Part shown: one piece after another, positions 38,589 through 48,273 of the stretch
How the letters are laid out: the number at the start of each line of letters is the position of its first letter
Position numbering within the stretch: the stretch's first letter is position 1
Assembly (NCBI GenBank): GCA_964420405.1
Contig: CAYQTL010000018.1
Span: forward strand, 1-64,000
Source: CAYQTL01 sp964420405
GTDB taxonomy: Bacteria > Acidobacteriota > Thermoanaerobaculia > Thermoanaerobaculales > Sulfomarinibacteraceae
Length of the DNA stretch: 64,000 nt
Direction of reading: 5' to 3'
Notes under the pieces: generated by a model
Database searches by the model: none
The model's input: the letters and a program-made list of their open reading frames with translations, nothing else
What the model was told of the DNA's origin: nothing
Translations under genes and position numbers: made by a program

Positions 38589-39302
38589 ATGTTCAAGCAG
38601 ATCCTCGAGCTGCTCCGCAAGAAGGACCTCCTGAGCCAGGCGATCGACCGCTCGGCGGAGATGCTGCGGCAGGATTTCACGATGTTCCGCGCGGCGATCC
38701 ACTCCCTGCGCCGCCGCGACGACTCCCGCATCGAGCTCGACGTCTACGCCGCCGACCGGGAGATCAACGCCTACGAGCGCGAGGTGCGGCGCAAGGTGAT
38801 CACCCACCTGACGGTGTCGGGCGGCGCCGACGTCACCGCGGCCCTGGTTCTCGTCAGCATCGTCATCGACATCGAGCGGATCGGCGACTTCACCAAGAAC
38901 ATCGTCGACCTGGCCCTGCGGCATCCCGGGGCGCTGCACTGCGGCGAGTTCGAGACCGACGTGACCCGGATCGAGGAGGCGATCCTCGCGAACTTCGATC
39001 GCGCCCAGCGGGCGTTCACCGAGTCGGACCGGGAGGCGGGCTCGGACGCGATGTCCGAGCACTGGTGGATCTCACGCCGCGCCGACGACATCGTCCACGC
39101 GCTCGTCGACCGCGACCATCCCGGCACGGCGTGCCGCGACGCGGTGTCGATCGCGCTGTACGTCCGCTACCTGAAGCGGATCTCCGCACACCTGATGAAC
39201 ATCGCCTCGAGCGTCGTCAACCCGTTCGAGCGCATCGGCTTCCGGCAGGACGGCAGCGACGACGACCGGCTCACCCACGGGGGCGCTCCCACAGCGGAAT
39301 GA
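38589..39302 (+). CDS. PhoU-domain protein partnered with Na/Pi permease
   Basis: A 237-residue helical PhoU-type protein. The metal-binding-like helices are ALVLVSIVIDIERIGDFTKNIVDLAL and AVSIALYVRYLKRISAHLMNIASSVV; each matches the E/D-x-x-x-D signature in reduced form. It probably regulates the adjacent permease rather than PhoR. The operon contains only these two genes. The last 32 bp overlap the 3' end of the convergent PstS-like gene. Confidence 0.9.
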   Translation: MFKQILELLRKKDLLSQAIDRSAEMLRQDFTMFRAAIHSLRRRDDSRIELDVYAADREINAYEREVRRKVITHLTVSGGADVTAALVLVSIVIDIERIGDFTKNIVDLALRHPGALHCGEFETDVTRIEEAILANFDRAQRAFTESDREAGSDAMSEHWWISRRADDIVHALVDRDHPGTACRDAVSIALYVRYLKRISAHLMNIASSVVNPFERIGFRQDGSDDDRLTHGGAPTAE

Positions 39303-40104
39303 AGCCCTCCTGGCGCACCACCCACTGCCCGGTCGGCCCGAGACAGAAGTCGAGGAAGCTTCGCACGTCTCCGGTGGCGACGTCGGCCGCGTAGAACGCG
39401 AGGTAGCGGGAGAGAGGGTAGCTGCCGTCGAGCACCGTCTCCTCCGTCGCCGGGGCGCCGTCGATCGCGCAGCGGACGACCCCGGGACCCGTCACCAGCC
39501 CGGCGTGACCGACCGCCGCCGGGTCGGCGGCCACCGCCGCGACCACGTCCCGGGCCCGCGCGACGACGTCGGCGCCGGCGGCCAACCCGCCGTCGCCGAG
39601 CACCTCGTCGCGGATCCACCGGAAGGTGCCCGAGGTGGGCGGGCGGACCACCACCCGCACCGGCACGTCCGGCCCGCCGAGCGCGGACCAGCGGACCGTC
39701 CGGCCGCCGAACAGCCCGGCCGCATCGGCGAGGGACAGGGCCCGGACCGGGTTGGAGGGGTGCACGATCACGGTGACCGCGTCGCGCGCCACCAGGTACC
39801 GCACCCCCAGGCTTTCGAAGCGGGCGAAGAGCTCCTCCACCTCGCTCGGGGAGAAGGGCCGCGACGCCGCGCACAGGTCGAGCTCGCCGTCCACCAGTCC
39901 CCGCACGCCGACCCCGGTGCCGCCGCCCGACACCCGCACCGCGACCCCCGGGCTCACCCGCATGTAGCTCTCGGCCAGACGCCGGGACAGCGGCAGCATG
40001 GTGTCGGAGCCGCCGACCCGGACCTCCCGGGTCCCCGCCGGCTCACTCGCGCAGGCCGCGGCGAGGAGTGCGACCGCGACGGCGGCCACGATCCTACCGG
40101 TCAT
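39271..40104 (-). CDS. PstS-like phosphate-binding lipoprotein
   Basis: A 277-residue lipoprotein (lipobox LAAAC near residue 18) of the PstS-like PBP type II fold: VRVGGSDTMLPLSRRLAESYM, VSGGGTGVGVRGLVDGELDLCAASR, and a C-terminal DVRSFLDFCLGPTGQWVVRQEGFIPL. The middle part is more diverged than in the other two PstS proteins of this window. It overlaps the end of the M28 peptidase gene by 11 bp, so it is likely cotranscribed with that gene, not with pst. It could be a scavenging or sensing protein. Confidence 0.85.
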   Translation of the reverse strand: MTGRIVAAVAVALLAAACASEPAGTREVRVGGSDTMLPLSRRLAESYMRVSPGVAVRVSGGGTGVGVRGLVDGELDLCAASRPFSPSEVEELFARFESLGVRYLVARDAVTVIVHPSNPVRALSLADAAGLFGGRTVRWSALGGPDVPVRVVVRPPTSGTFRWIRDEVLGDGGLAAGADVVARARDVVAAVAADPAAVGHAGLVTGPGVVRCAIDGAPATEETVLDGSYPLSRYLAFYAADVATGDVRSFLDFCLGPTGQWVVRQEGFIPLWERPRG

Positions 40105-41830
40105 CGGCCAACGACAGCAGGCGACGGTACGCCCACCGGACCCCGGGTCGCCACTCCGGCGCCACCGGGCTGTCGGCGACCTCCACCACCAGCGCGAGGA
40201 CGGCCGCCGCGTGCAGCCGGGCGGCGTCCCAGTCGATCGGCTGGGACAGGTCGTCCCGCGGCGTGTGGTAGCGGGTCAGCATCCAGCGGATCGAGGACTC
40301 CAGAGCCTCCTCGCGGGTGCGGCCGGGCCAGTGGAAGCCCTCACTGACGAGGATCGACGGCACCCCGGCCTGGGCGAAGGCCAGCTGGTCCGAGCGCCCG
40401 TAGGCCTCCTGGGTCCACATCGCGTCGGGAGGGTGGGCGACCTCGAGTCCGAGGGGGGCCACCGCCCGCCGCAGCCGCCCGCCGAGATCCGACAGCTCGC
40501 CGCCGATCGCGACCAGGTCCGCGAACGGCGCCTGGAAGGCGAGGCCGTCGACGTTGACGTTGGCGACCTGGTCGGCCACCGGCCAGGTCGGGTGGTCGAG
40601 GAAGTAGCGCGCCCCGAGCAGCCCCTCCTCCTCGGCGGTGGTCAGCAGGAACACCACCGACCGGCGCGGTCGCCAGCCGGCCTCGCCGAGCACCCGAGCC
40701 ATCTCGAGCACCCCCGCGACGCCGATCGCGTTGTCGACCACGCCGTTGTAGATCCCGTCGCCGTCGACCGGTGCGGCGGTCCCCAGGTGGTCCCAGTGGG
40801 CCGACACGACCACCGCGGTGTCGTCCATGCGGTGGTGCCGGCCCCGCAGCACGCCGACCACGTTCGACGCCATCAGGTCCCGTTCGCGGAAGCGGCCGTC
40901 GAAGCTCAGCGACACCGGCAGGTAGAACGGCCGCACCGTGTTGCTGGCCTGCATCTCCTCGAGCTGCGAGCGGTCGTACAGCGCGGTCTCGAGCAGCCAT
41001 CCGAGCCAGCGGGGATGGAGCACTGCGGCGAAGTGGCTGGCGACGTCGTACGGCAGGCTCAGGTCCTCCAGCGCGTAGATGCGTCGCCGGCGGTCCCACT
41101 CGTACTCCGGCGCGGGGCCGAGGTCGGGGACCACCAGCGTGCCGTACGCGCCGCGGGACAGGGCCGTACGCCACTTGGCCTCGAAGCTGCCGTGGACCGT
41201 CGGGTGGGGGCCGTCGAAGTAGTCCGGGTCGTCCGACGGCGGCTCGCCGTCGAGGCACACCACGATCGCCCCCTCGACGTCGAGGTCGGCATAGTCGTTG
41301 TGGTCGAACTCCGGCGCCACGATCCCCCAGCCCGCGAACGCCATCCGCATCCGCCGGGGCACCTCCGCCTGGGAGCCGGTCGTCAGCAGCAGGTAGTCGG
41401 CGCCAAGCTCGAGCTGCCGGAGGTCGCCGTGGCGCCACAGCTCGAGCCGGCTGTCCGGCAGCGGCGTCGCGCCGTGCAGTGGAACTCCCTGGTGGAAGCC
41501 GCCGCCGTCCCCGAGCGGCTCCACCCGTGCCCGTCCGAGCTGGTCCGCGATGTACGCGGCCGCCCGGTCTCCCCCGGGGCTGCCGGGCCAGCGACCCTCG
41601 AAGGCGTCGCTGCCGAGCACGGCGGTGTGGCGTCGGATGGCGTCGGCGCGGACGGCGGCCGCCAGCTCCTCGGGCGACGGCGCGTGCCGGTCACCGGCGA
41701 CCGCAGGCCCTGCCACGGCGAGCGCGAGGGCGGCTGCGAGCCTCGGACGGAGCCGTCCCCCGAGGTGCCGGACGACGGGCGGTGAGGGGCGCGCCGGGGT
41801 GACGGGACACGATCCTGTCATCCCGTCCAT
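40094..41830 (-). CDS. M28-family zinc metallopeptidase with PA-like insert
   Basis: A 578-residue exported peptidase. A signal region (LAAALALAVAGPAVAG) is followed by a PA-like domain at about 130-250. The M28 catalytic part contains VSAHWDHLG (first zinc His), NGVVDNAIGVAGVLE (bridging Asp), TTAEEEGLLGARYFL (catalytic Glu pair), NVNVDGLAF (Asp) and RYHTPRDD (last His). It should be an aminopeptidase in the periplasm or outside. ATG 41828-41830 has GGAG 6 nt upstream; another ATG three codons later is possible. The next gene downstream is the PstS-like lipoprotein. Confidence 0.9.
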   Translation of the reverse strand: MDGMTGSCPVTPARPSPPVVRHLGGRLRPRLAAALALAVAGPAVAGDRHAPSPEELAAAVRADAIRRHTAVLGSDAFEGRWPGSPGGDRAAAYIADQLGRARVEPLGDGGGFHQGVPLHGATPLPDSRLELWRHGDLRQLELGADYLLLTTGSQAEVPRRMRMAFAGWGIVAPEFDHNDYADLDVEGAIVVCLDGEPPSDDPDYFDGPHPTVHGSFEAKWRTALSRGAYGTLVVPDLGPAPEYEWDRRRRIYALEDLSLPYDVASHFAAVLHPRWLGWLLETALYDRSQLEEMQASNTVRPFYLPVSLSFDGRFRERDLMASNVVGVLRGRHHRMDDTAVVVSAHWDHLGTAAPVDGDGIYNGVVDNAIGVAGVLEMARVLGEAGWRPRRSVVFLLTTAEEEGLLGARYFLDHPTWPVADQVANVNVDGLAFQAPFADLVAIGGELSDLGGRLRRAVAPLGLEVAHPPDAMWTQEAYGRSDQLAFAQAGVPSILVSEGFHWPGRTREEALESSIRWMLTRYHTPRDDLSQPIDWDAARLHAAAVLALVVEVADSPVAPEWRPGVRWAYRRLLSLADDR

Positions 41831-41853
41831 CGTACTCCGGGGTGCTCCGAAGG

Positions 41854-41882
41854 AAAAAATGTGCCCCGGCATCGGCCGGGGC
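41854..41882 (-). terminator. Intrinsic terminator after CHRD gene
   Basis: On the minus strand a perfect 8-bp stem (GCCCCGGC/GCCGGGGC, 4-nt loop) is followed by ACA and six T's. It ends the receptor/beta-helix/CHRD unit. Confidence 0.8.
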
Positions 41883-41956
41883 GAGTACATCAGGACGGAT
41901 GTGCGACCCGGCCCCCCGCCCGCACGGCGGACGGGGGGCGGATCCAGGACGGACGC

Positions 41957-43102
41957 TTAGGGAACCGCCGTGATGTAGGCGGCGTCGCCGTTGACGTTGT
42001 CGACCACCGAGCCGTAGACGAACAGGTGCTCGCCGCCGGCGGTGGAGTAGGTGATGTAGTGGTCGCCGTAGTCGGCGAGGGCCGGGAACAGGTCGGCGAC
42101 GTTCACCTGGGCGTGCTCGTAGGCACCGGCGGCGCCGTCGAAGGTGCCGATCATGGTGCCGTCGGTGTCGTACGCGGTGAAGGTGACGTCGATGCCGGCG
42201 TCGTTCGGGTTGAACCAGCCGAGGTTGGCGCGGAAGCCCTCACCGCTGGCGGCGTCCTCGTTGGAGAGGAAGTACACCGCGCCGGAGGCCCAGCCGTGGG
42301 ACAACGGCAGGCCGGGCTGGAACTGGGCGAAGGTGCCCTCGCCGGCGGCGCGCTGGTCGTTGTAGATCTTGGCCGCGGCCGAGATCTCGCGGTCGGAGGT
42401 GATGATGACGCCGCCGCGGGTGTCGCCGGCGCCGAACACGGTGCCGATGACGTCGTCGGCCACCAGCTGCTCGCCGTCGGCGACCGTCAGGGTGACGGTC
42501 GCGGTGGGCGCGGTGTGGCCGCCGCCGACCGCGTAGAAGTCGATGGTCACGGTGGCGGTGTCGCCGGAGCGGTTCAGGATCCGGACGTCGGTGACGAAGT
42601 TGGTGCCCACCAGGCCGGTGAGCTTGGCGATGACCGGGTGGTACAGCACCACGCCCTCGTCGACGGGGCCGCCGCCCACGCCGGTGAGCTGGCCGCGGAT
42701 CGCGCCGTTCGGGAACCCGGCGCTGTGGACCTGGACGTAGTAGCCGGTCGGGTCGGCCATGATCGCGTCGAGGGTCGCCTGGTCGGCGGTCACCGAGCCG
42801 GACGCCGCGCCGCCGGTGAAGGTCGGGTCGAGGTCGAGGACCACGGCACCGCTGTCACCGGCCGCGCCCTCGTGGATGTGGGCCGAGGTCGGGCTGTCGA
42901 CCCCGGAGAACAGCAGGCTGTACATCACGGTCGTACCGTCGACCGCCATGGTCGCGATGCCGGTGGCGCCGGCCGCGCCGGGGCCGGGCACCACCGCGTC
43001 GCCGGACAGCGAGGCGCTGTACGACTGCGCCGAGGCGGCCACGGGCAGGAGCGTCACCGCTGCGGCGACGACGAGCAATCCGGAAAGTCTGTGCAGCTTC
43101 AT
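41957..43102 (-). CDS. CHRD-domain secreted protein
   Basis: A 381-residue exported protein (signal peptide MKLHRLSGLLVVAAAVTLLPVAASA). Residues about 27-160 are a CHRD domain (SYSASLSGDAVVPGPGAAGATGIATMAV, SAHIHEGAAGDSGAVVLDL, YYVQVHSAGFPNGAIRGQL), with the typical HIH and FPxGxIRGQL elements. The C-terminal 210 residues form a beta-rich domain of unknown function. GGGAGGAG precedes the ATG. It lies 14 bp behind the beta-helix gene and is followed by a terminator. CHRD domains are of unknown biochemical role in bacteria. Confidence 0.85.
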   Translation of the reverse strand: MKLHRLSGLLVVAAAVTLLPVAASAQSYSASLSGDAVVPGPGAAGATGIATMAVDGTTVMYSLLFSGVDSPTSAHIHEGAAGDSGAVVLDLDPTFTGGAASGSVTADQATLDAIMADPTGYYVQVHSAGFPNGAIRGQLTGVGGGPVDEGVVLYHPVIAKLTGLVGTNFVTDVRILNRSGDTATVTIDFYAVGGGHTAPTATVTLTVADGEQLVADDVIGTVFGAGDTRGGVIITSDREISAAAKIYNDQRAAGEGTFAQFQPGLPLSHGWASGAVYFLSNEDAASGEGFRANLGWFNPNDAGIDVTFTAYDTDGTMIGTFDGAAGAYEHAQVNVADLFPALADYGDHYITYSTAGGEHLFVYGSVVDNVNGDAAYITAVP

Positions 43103-43116
43103 CTCTCTCTCCTCCC

Positions 43117-44889
<1,773 letters not shown>

Positions 44890-44988
44890 CGATTCAACCT
44901 CCTTGTCGGTTTTCGATACGGTCGTGGACGACACCATGGCGTCGCCCCGCGAGTTGGTCCCTGCTGGAGCCCAGCGTGGCGGCGCGAC

Positions 44989-45005
44989 GTAAACGGGCGA
45001 TGAAC
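44989..45005 (-). promoter_or_regulatory. PHO-like pair upstream of beta-helix gene
   Basis: On the minus strand GTTCAT (45005-45000) and GTTTAC (44994-44989) have starts 11 nt apart, in the 117-bp gap after the receptor gene. Confidence 0.5.
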
Positions 45006-45006
45006 A

Positions 45007-47856
45007 TCAGAAGAAGCTGGCCGAAAGAGACAGCCCGATGGTGCGGCCGGGGTCCCAGCCGCGCCACAGCTCGCCCCCCTGGCTGAACTCCCAGGTCTCC
45101 TCGGTCAGGTTCGTGCCCGCGAGCTTGACGGTCCAGTCGACGTCGAGCAGCCGGAAGCCCTGCCGGAAGACGATGTCGAGAGTGCCGCGGGCGTCCTCGA
45201 CGATGTCGTCGAGGCCGCGGGTGCCGGCGAACGCGATCTTCTCGCCCGTGTAGTTGTACAGCACCCGCAGCGACGACCGGCCTGCCGGCGGCAGCCACTC
45301 GAGCACGATGTTGCCGACGTTGTCAGGCTGGCCCACCAGGGGGCGCTCGAGGTTGGTCTGGATGGTCCCTTCGCCGAGGGTGATCTCCGAGTCGATGTAG
45401 GAGTAGTTGACGATCATCGTGAACGGCTCGAGCGCCTGACTCCAGATGCCGAGGTTGCGCCGGAACTCCAGCTCGACGCCCTGGTTGGTGGCGCTGTCGG
45501 CGTTCTGGAACGTCTCGGTGAGCGCCGCGCCGGACACCTGCACCGCCTCGATCGGGTCGTCGAACGCCTTGGTGAACAGGCTCAGCGCGACGACGTCGCC
45601 GGCGGAGGGGAACCACTCCCAGCGCAGGTCGTAGCTGCGGATCGTGGCGCTGCCGAGGTCCGGGTTGCCGGTCTGCTCGAAGCCGCCGGCGATCGGCTTG
45701 AACCGGAACGGCGCCAGCTCCCGGAACTCGGGCCGGTTGACCGTCTGGCTTCCCGACAGGCGCAGGTTCTGGTTGTCCGTGAGCTTGTAGACCAGCGACA
45801 GGGCCGGCAGCCAGTCGCGGTCCTCGATCAGGGAGGTGATCGGCGGCTGGGCGTCCGGGTTCTGCCGGTTGAGGGTGACGACCTCGAGGTCGGACGCCTC
45901 GTAGCGGACGCCGCCGATCACCCGCCAGCGGCGGTAGTTCCAGTCCATCTGGACGTAGGCCGCGGCGACCTCGTGGTTGCCGTCGTAGAAGTCGGTCGGC
46001 CGGGTGATCTCTTCGATCTCGTAGCGGGTCGGGCCGATGTTGTCCTCCACGAGGATGTCCTCGGGAGCCTGGGTGAGGTCGATGCCGATGGTGTTGCGCG
46101 GCCGGAAGCGCAGCCGGCGGCCGGCGAAGTCGCGCTCGTTGTCGGTCCAGGCCGCGCCGAGCTTGAGCGACCCGAAGTAGGTCTCTCCGGACAGGAAGCT
46201 GGTCCAGTCGACCCCCACGTCGTCGAGGGTGTCCTCCAGGTCGTTGCTGTAGATGAACAGCGACTGGGCGTTGTCGGTCAGCTGGTAGATGCCGTTGTTC
46301 ACCCGGTCGAGGTACAACGAGAACCGCAGGTCCTGGTCGGTCTTCGCCTCGGAGGTGGCGCCGCGCCACTCGAGCAGCCCGCCGAGGGAGCCGAACTCGA
46401 AGTAGTGCTCGCCGTTGAGCTGGAAGGTCCGCGTCTCCTGGTCCTTGTACTCGACCTTGTAGTCGCGGACCCCGGCGCCGAAGTCGTTGGAGAAGCCGTC
46501 CTGGAGGCGGGTCTCCGACGTCGCGAGAGTCGACACGATGCTGCGGAACTTGAGGTGGTGGTTGTCGGACAGCCGGTACGCCAGGTTGCCGACGAAGCCC
46601 GACTTGACGCTCTCGGTGTTGGTGTCGAAGCCGTAGTAGTCGTTGAGGACCTGGTTGTTGGGCGTGGTGTTCGAGAACCGGTAGATGTTCTGGGTCTCGG
46701 TCTTCGAGCGGTAGTCGTGTCCCTGTGTCGCCGACACGACCAGGCCGAGGTTGCCGAAGGTGTTGCCGTAGCTCGCGTTGTAGCCCATGTCGAACGGCGC
46801 GTCGTCGGCCGAGCCGTCGAACGGGAACGTCGCGGGGCCGCCGTTCGCGGTCCACTGGGGGCCCGCCTGGAGGATCTGCAGGCCGATCGTCTGCAGCTCC
46901 TCGGGCGTGAAGCCCTCGCCCGTGAGGGGGTTCTGCCGCACCAGGGCGTCCGACGGCAGGTCGGGCAGCGGCTGGCCGCCGTCGCCCCAGAAGCCGAGGC
47001 CGCCGGCGTACTCGCCGAAGGTCTCGCCGGAGGTGAGGCTGTGCTCGCCCATGGAGAAGCCGACCGACGCCGACTGCCGCAGCGGGAAGTCGAGGGTCTG
47101 CATCTCGACCAGGCCGGCCGCGAAGTCGCCCGGCTTGTCCACCGTGTACGACTTGGAGACCTTGACCGTGTCGAGCAGCTCCGCCGGGTACAGGTCGAGC
47201 GGCACCACCTTCTTGTCGAACTCGGTCGACGGGATCTTGGAGCCGTTCAGCGAGGTATTCGAGTACCGGTCACCGAGCCCCCGGACGTACACGAACTTGT
47301 CGTTCTGCAGCGAGATGCCGACCACCCGCTTGACCACGTCGGCGGCGTCGGAGCCGGAGTTCTTCTTGAACTCCTCCTTGCCGATGGCGTCGGAGATCTG
47401 GGCGGCGTTCTTGCGCTCGGCCAGCAGCGCGACCTCGGTGGAGGTCTCGGGGTCGGCGGTGACGGTGATCTCGCCCGCGAAGGCGGCGCCCGAGGCGGCA
47501 TCCTCGCCGGTCTCGGTCACACCCGAGGCCCCGCTCGACGGCAGCAGCACCGCCGCGAAGTCGGCGATCTCGCCGTCGGCCACCACCACGTTCTCGATCC
47601 GCTGGGACTCGAAGCCGTCCTTGGTGACGAGCACCGTGTGGGTGCCGTCGGGGGCGGTCCCCCGGAAGGCGCCCCCGAGGTCGCTGGTGAAGATGACCTC
47701 GGTCCCCTCGACCTGGATCGAGGCGCCGCGGACCGGTTGGCCGGTGAGGCCGTCGATCACGACGCCCGACACGGTGCCGGCCGCGGCCGCCGCCGGCGCG
47801 AGGATCAGCGCGCAGACCCCGAGCAGGGCTGCGGCAACCCGGTTGATGGTGTGCAT
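45007..47856 (-). CDS. TonB-dependent receptor, second system
   Basis: A 949-residue outer-membrane receptor: signal peptide (to AAAAAG near residue 26), CarboxypepD_reg-like domain (GTVSGVVIDGLTGQPVRGASIQVEG), plug with VVKRVVGISLQNDKFVYVRGLGDRY, then a long barrel ending LSLSASFF with terminal Phe. It differs from the receptor at 24.8 kb in plug and barrel, so the cargo probably differs. The ATG at 47854-47856 has GGAGGAA upstream. Two clusters of PHO-like half-sites lie in the leader/promoter region. The beta-helix and CHRD genes follow on the same strand. Confidence 0.9.
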   Translation of the reverse strand: MHTINRVAAALLGVCALILAPAAAAAGTVSGVVIDGLTGQPVRGASIQVEGTEVIFTSDLGGAFRGTAPDGTHTVLVTKDGFESQRIENVVVADGEIADFAAVLLPSSGASGVTETGEDAASGAAFAGEITVTADPETSTEVALLAERKNAAQISDAIGKEEFKKNSGSDAADVVKRVVGISLQNDKFVYVRGLGDRYSNTSLNGSKIPSTEFDKKVVPLDLYPAELLDTVKVSKSYTVDKPGDFAAGLVEMQTLDFPLRQSASVGFSMGEHSLTSGETFGEYAGGLGFWGDGGQPLPDLPSDALVRQNPLTGEGFTPEELQTIGLQILQAGPQWTANGGPATFPFDGSADDAPFDMGYNASYGNTFGNLGLVVSATQGHDYRSKTETQNIYRFSNTTPNNQVLNDYYGFDTNTESVKSGFVGNLAYRLSDNHHLKFRSIVSTLATSETRLQDGFSNDFGAGVRDYKVEYKDQETRTFQLNGEHYFEFGSLGGLLEWRGATSEAKTDQDLRFSLYLDRVNNGIYQLTDNAQSLFIYSNDLEDTLDDVGVDWTSFLSGETYFGSLKLGAAWTDNERDFAGRRLRFRPRNTIGIDLTQAPEDILVEDNIGPTRYEIEEITRPTDFYDGNHEVAAAYVQMDWNYRRWRVIGGVRYEASDLEVVTLNRQNPDAQPPITSLIEDRDWLPALSLVYKLTDNQNLRLSGSQTVNRPEFRELAPFRFKPIAGGFEQTGNPDLGSATIRSYDLRWEWFPSAGDVVALSLFTKAFDDPIEAVQVSGAALTETFQNADSATNQGVELEFRRNLGIWSQALEPFTMIVNYSYIDSEITLGEGTIQTNLERPLVGQPDNVGNIVLEWLPPAGRSSLRVLYNYTGEKIAFAGTRGLDDIVEDARGTLDIVFRQGFRLLDVDWTVKLAGTNLTEETWEFSQGGELWRGWDPGRTIGLSLSASFF

Positions 47857-47883
47857 TGTGTTCCTCCGTCCGTCCTGATGTTG

Positions 47884-47930
47884 CGGCCGGGGGTGTCCCG
47901 ACCCCGGCCGCTGCCACTTCACGGCAGCGG
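47884..47930 (-). promoter_or_regulatory. Tandem hairpins in receptor 5' leader
   Basis: CGGCCGGGGGT/ACCCCGGCCG (one bulge) adjoins CCGCTGCC/GGCAGCGG (7-nt loop). Both lie between the operators and the receptor start, so they would be in the mRNA leader. There is no T-run. Confidence 0.45.
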
Positions 47931-47931
47931 T

Positions 47932-47970
47932 GTGAAGGGATCGTCTCCCCCAGGTAAAGATCGGGTGAAG
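47932..47970 (-). promoter_or_regulatory. PHO-like box of second TonB receptor
   Basis: On the minus strand CTTCAC (47970-47965), CTTTAC (47959-47954) and CTTCAC (47937-47932) have intervals of 11 and 22 nt. Confidence 0.65.
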
Positions 47971-48022
47971 GGAGTCGCGGCAGAGGCTGGAAAATGCCTT
48001 TCGGGAAACCACTTGCGTCGCT

Positions 48023-48039
48023 GTGAGGGGGGTGTGAAG
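48023..48039 (-). promoter_or_regulatory. Distal PHO-like pair of second TonB receptor
   Basis: On the minus strand CTTCAC (48039-48034) and CCTCAC (48028-48023) have starts 11 nt apart. Confidence 0.5.
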
Positions 48040-48055
48040 GGATCGAGGCCGCATC

Positions 48056-48239
48056 GATCCCGATCGCGATCCCGTTCCCGACGAGTGCGAAGCCGCGTCC
48101 ACGACCACCCATCGGACCCGCGTCCCTGCCGCAGCCGCCTTCGCTGCCCCGGTTCCTGCACCTGTCCCTGACGCTGCCTGCTGACGCTGATCCCGAACGC
48201 CACCTTCGGGATCGGAACGGGACCGGGATCGGGATCGGA
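48056..48239. repeat. (GATCCC)n-bounded intergenic element, copy 5
   Basis: The left end is GATCCC-GATCGC-GATCCC-GTTCCC-GACGAG (48056-48085). The right end is inverted GGGATCGGAACG then GGGATCGGGATC (48208-48236). Confidence 0.65.
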
Positions 48240-48245
48240 GGCGCT

Positions 48246-48265
48246 GCCAGCTGGATGCTGGCGCT
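48246..48265. repeat. 20-nt hairpin repeat, copy 2
   Basis: GCCAGCTGGATGCTGGCGCT; same stem as at 28881, one loop change. Confidence 0.55.
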
Positions 48266-48273
48266 CCGCACCG

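Larger units (their letters stand above)
47857..48273. other. 417-bp intergenic region: operators, hairpins, repeats
   Basis: No gene seen. From receptor outward it holds two hairpins (47884-47930), PHO-like half-sites (47932-47970 and 48023-48039), a (GATCCC)n element (48056-48239) and a 20-nt hairpin repeat (48246-48265). Confidence 0.7.

Noticed and set aside
41854..41882. Hairpin as a leader element of the M28 peptidase gene
   Set aside because: Its T-run orientation and position 75 bp after the CHRD stop fit a simple terminator for the upstream unit.
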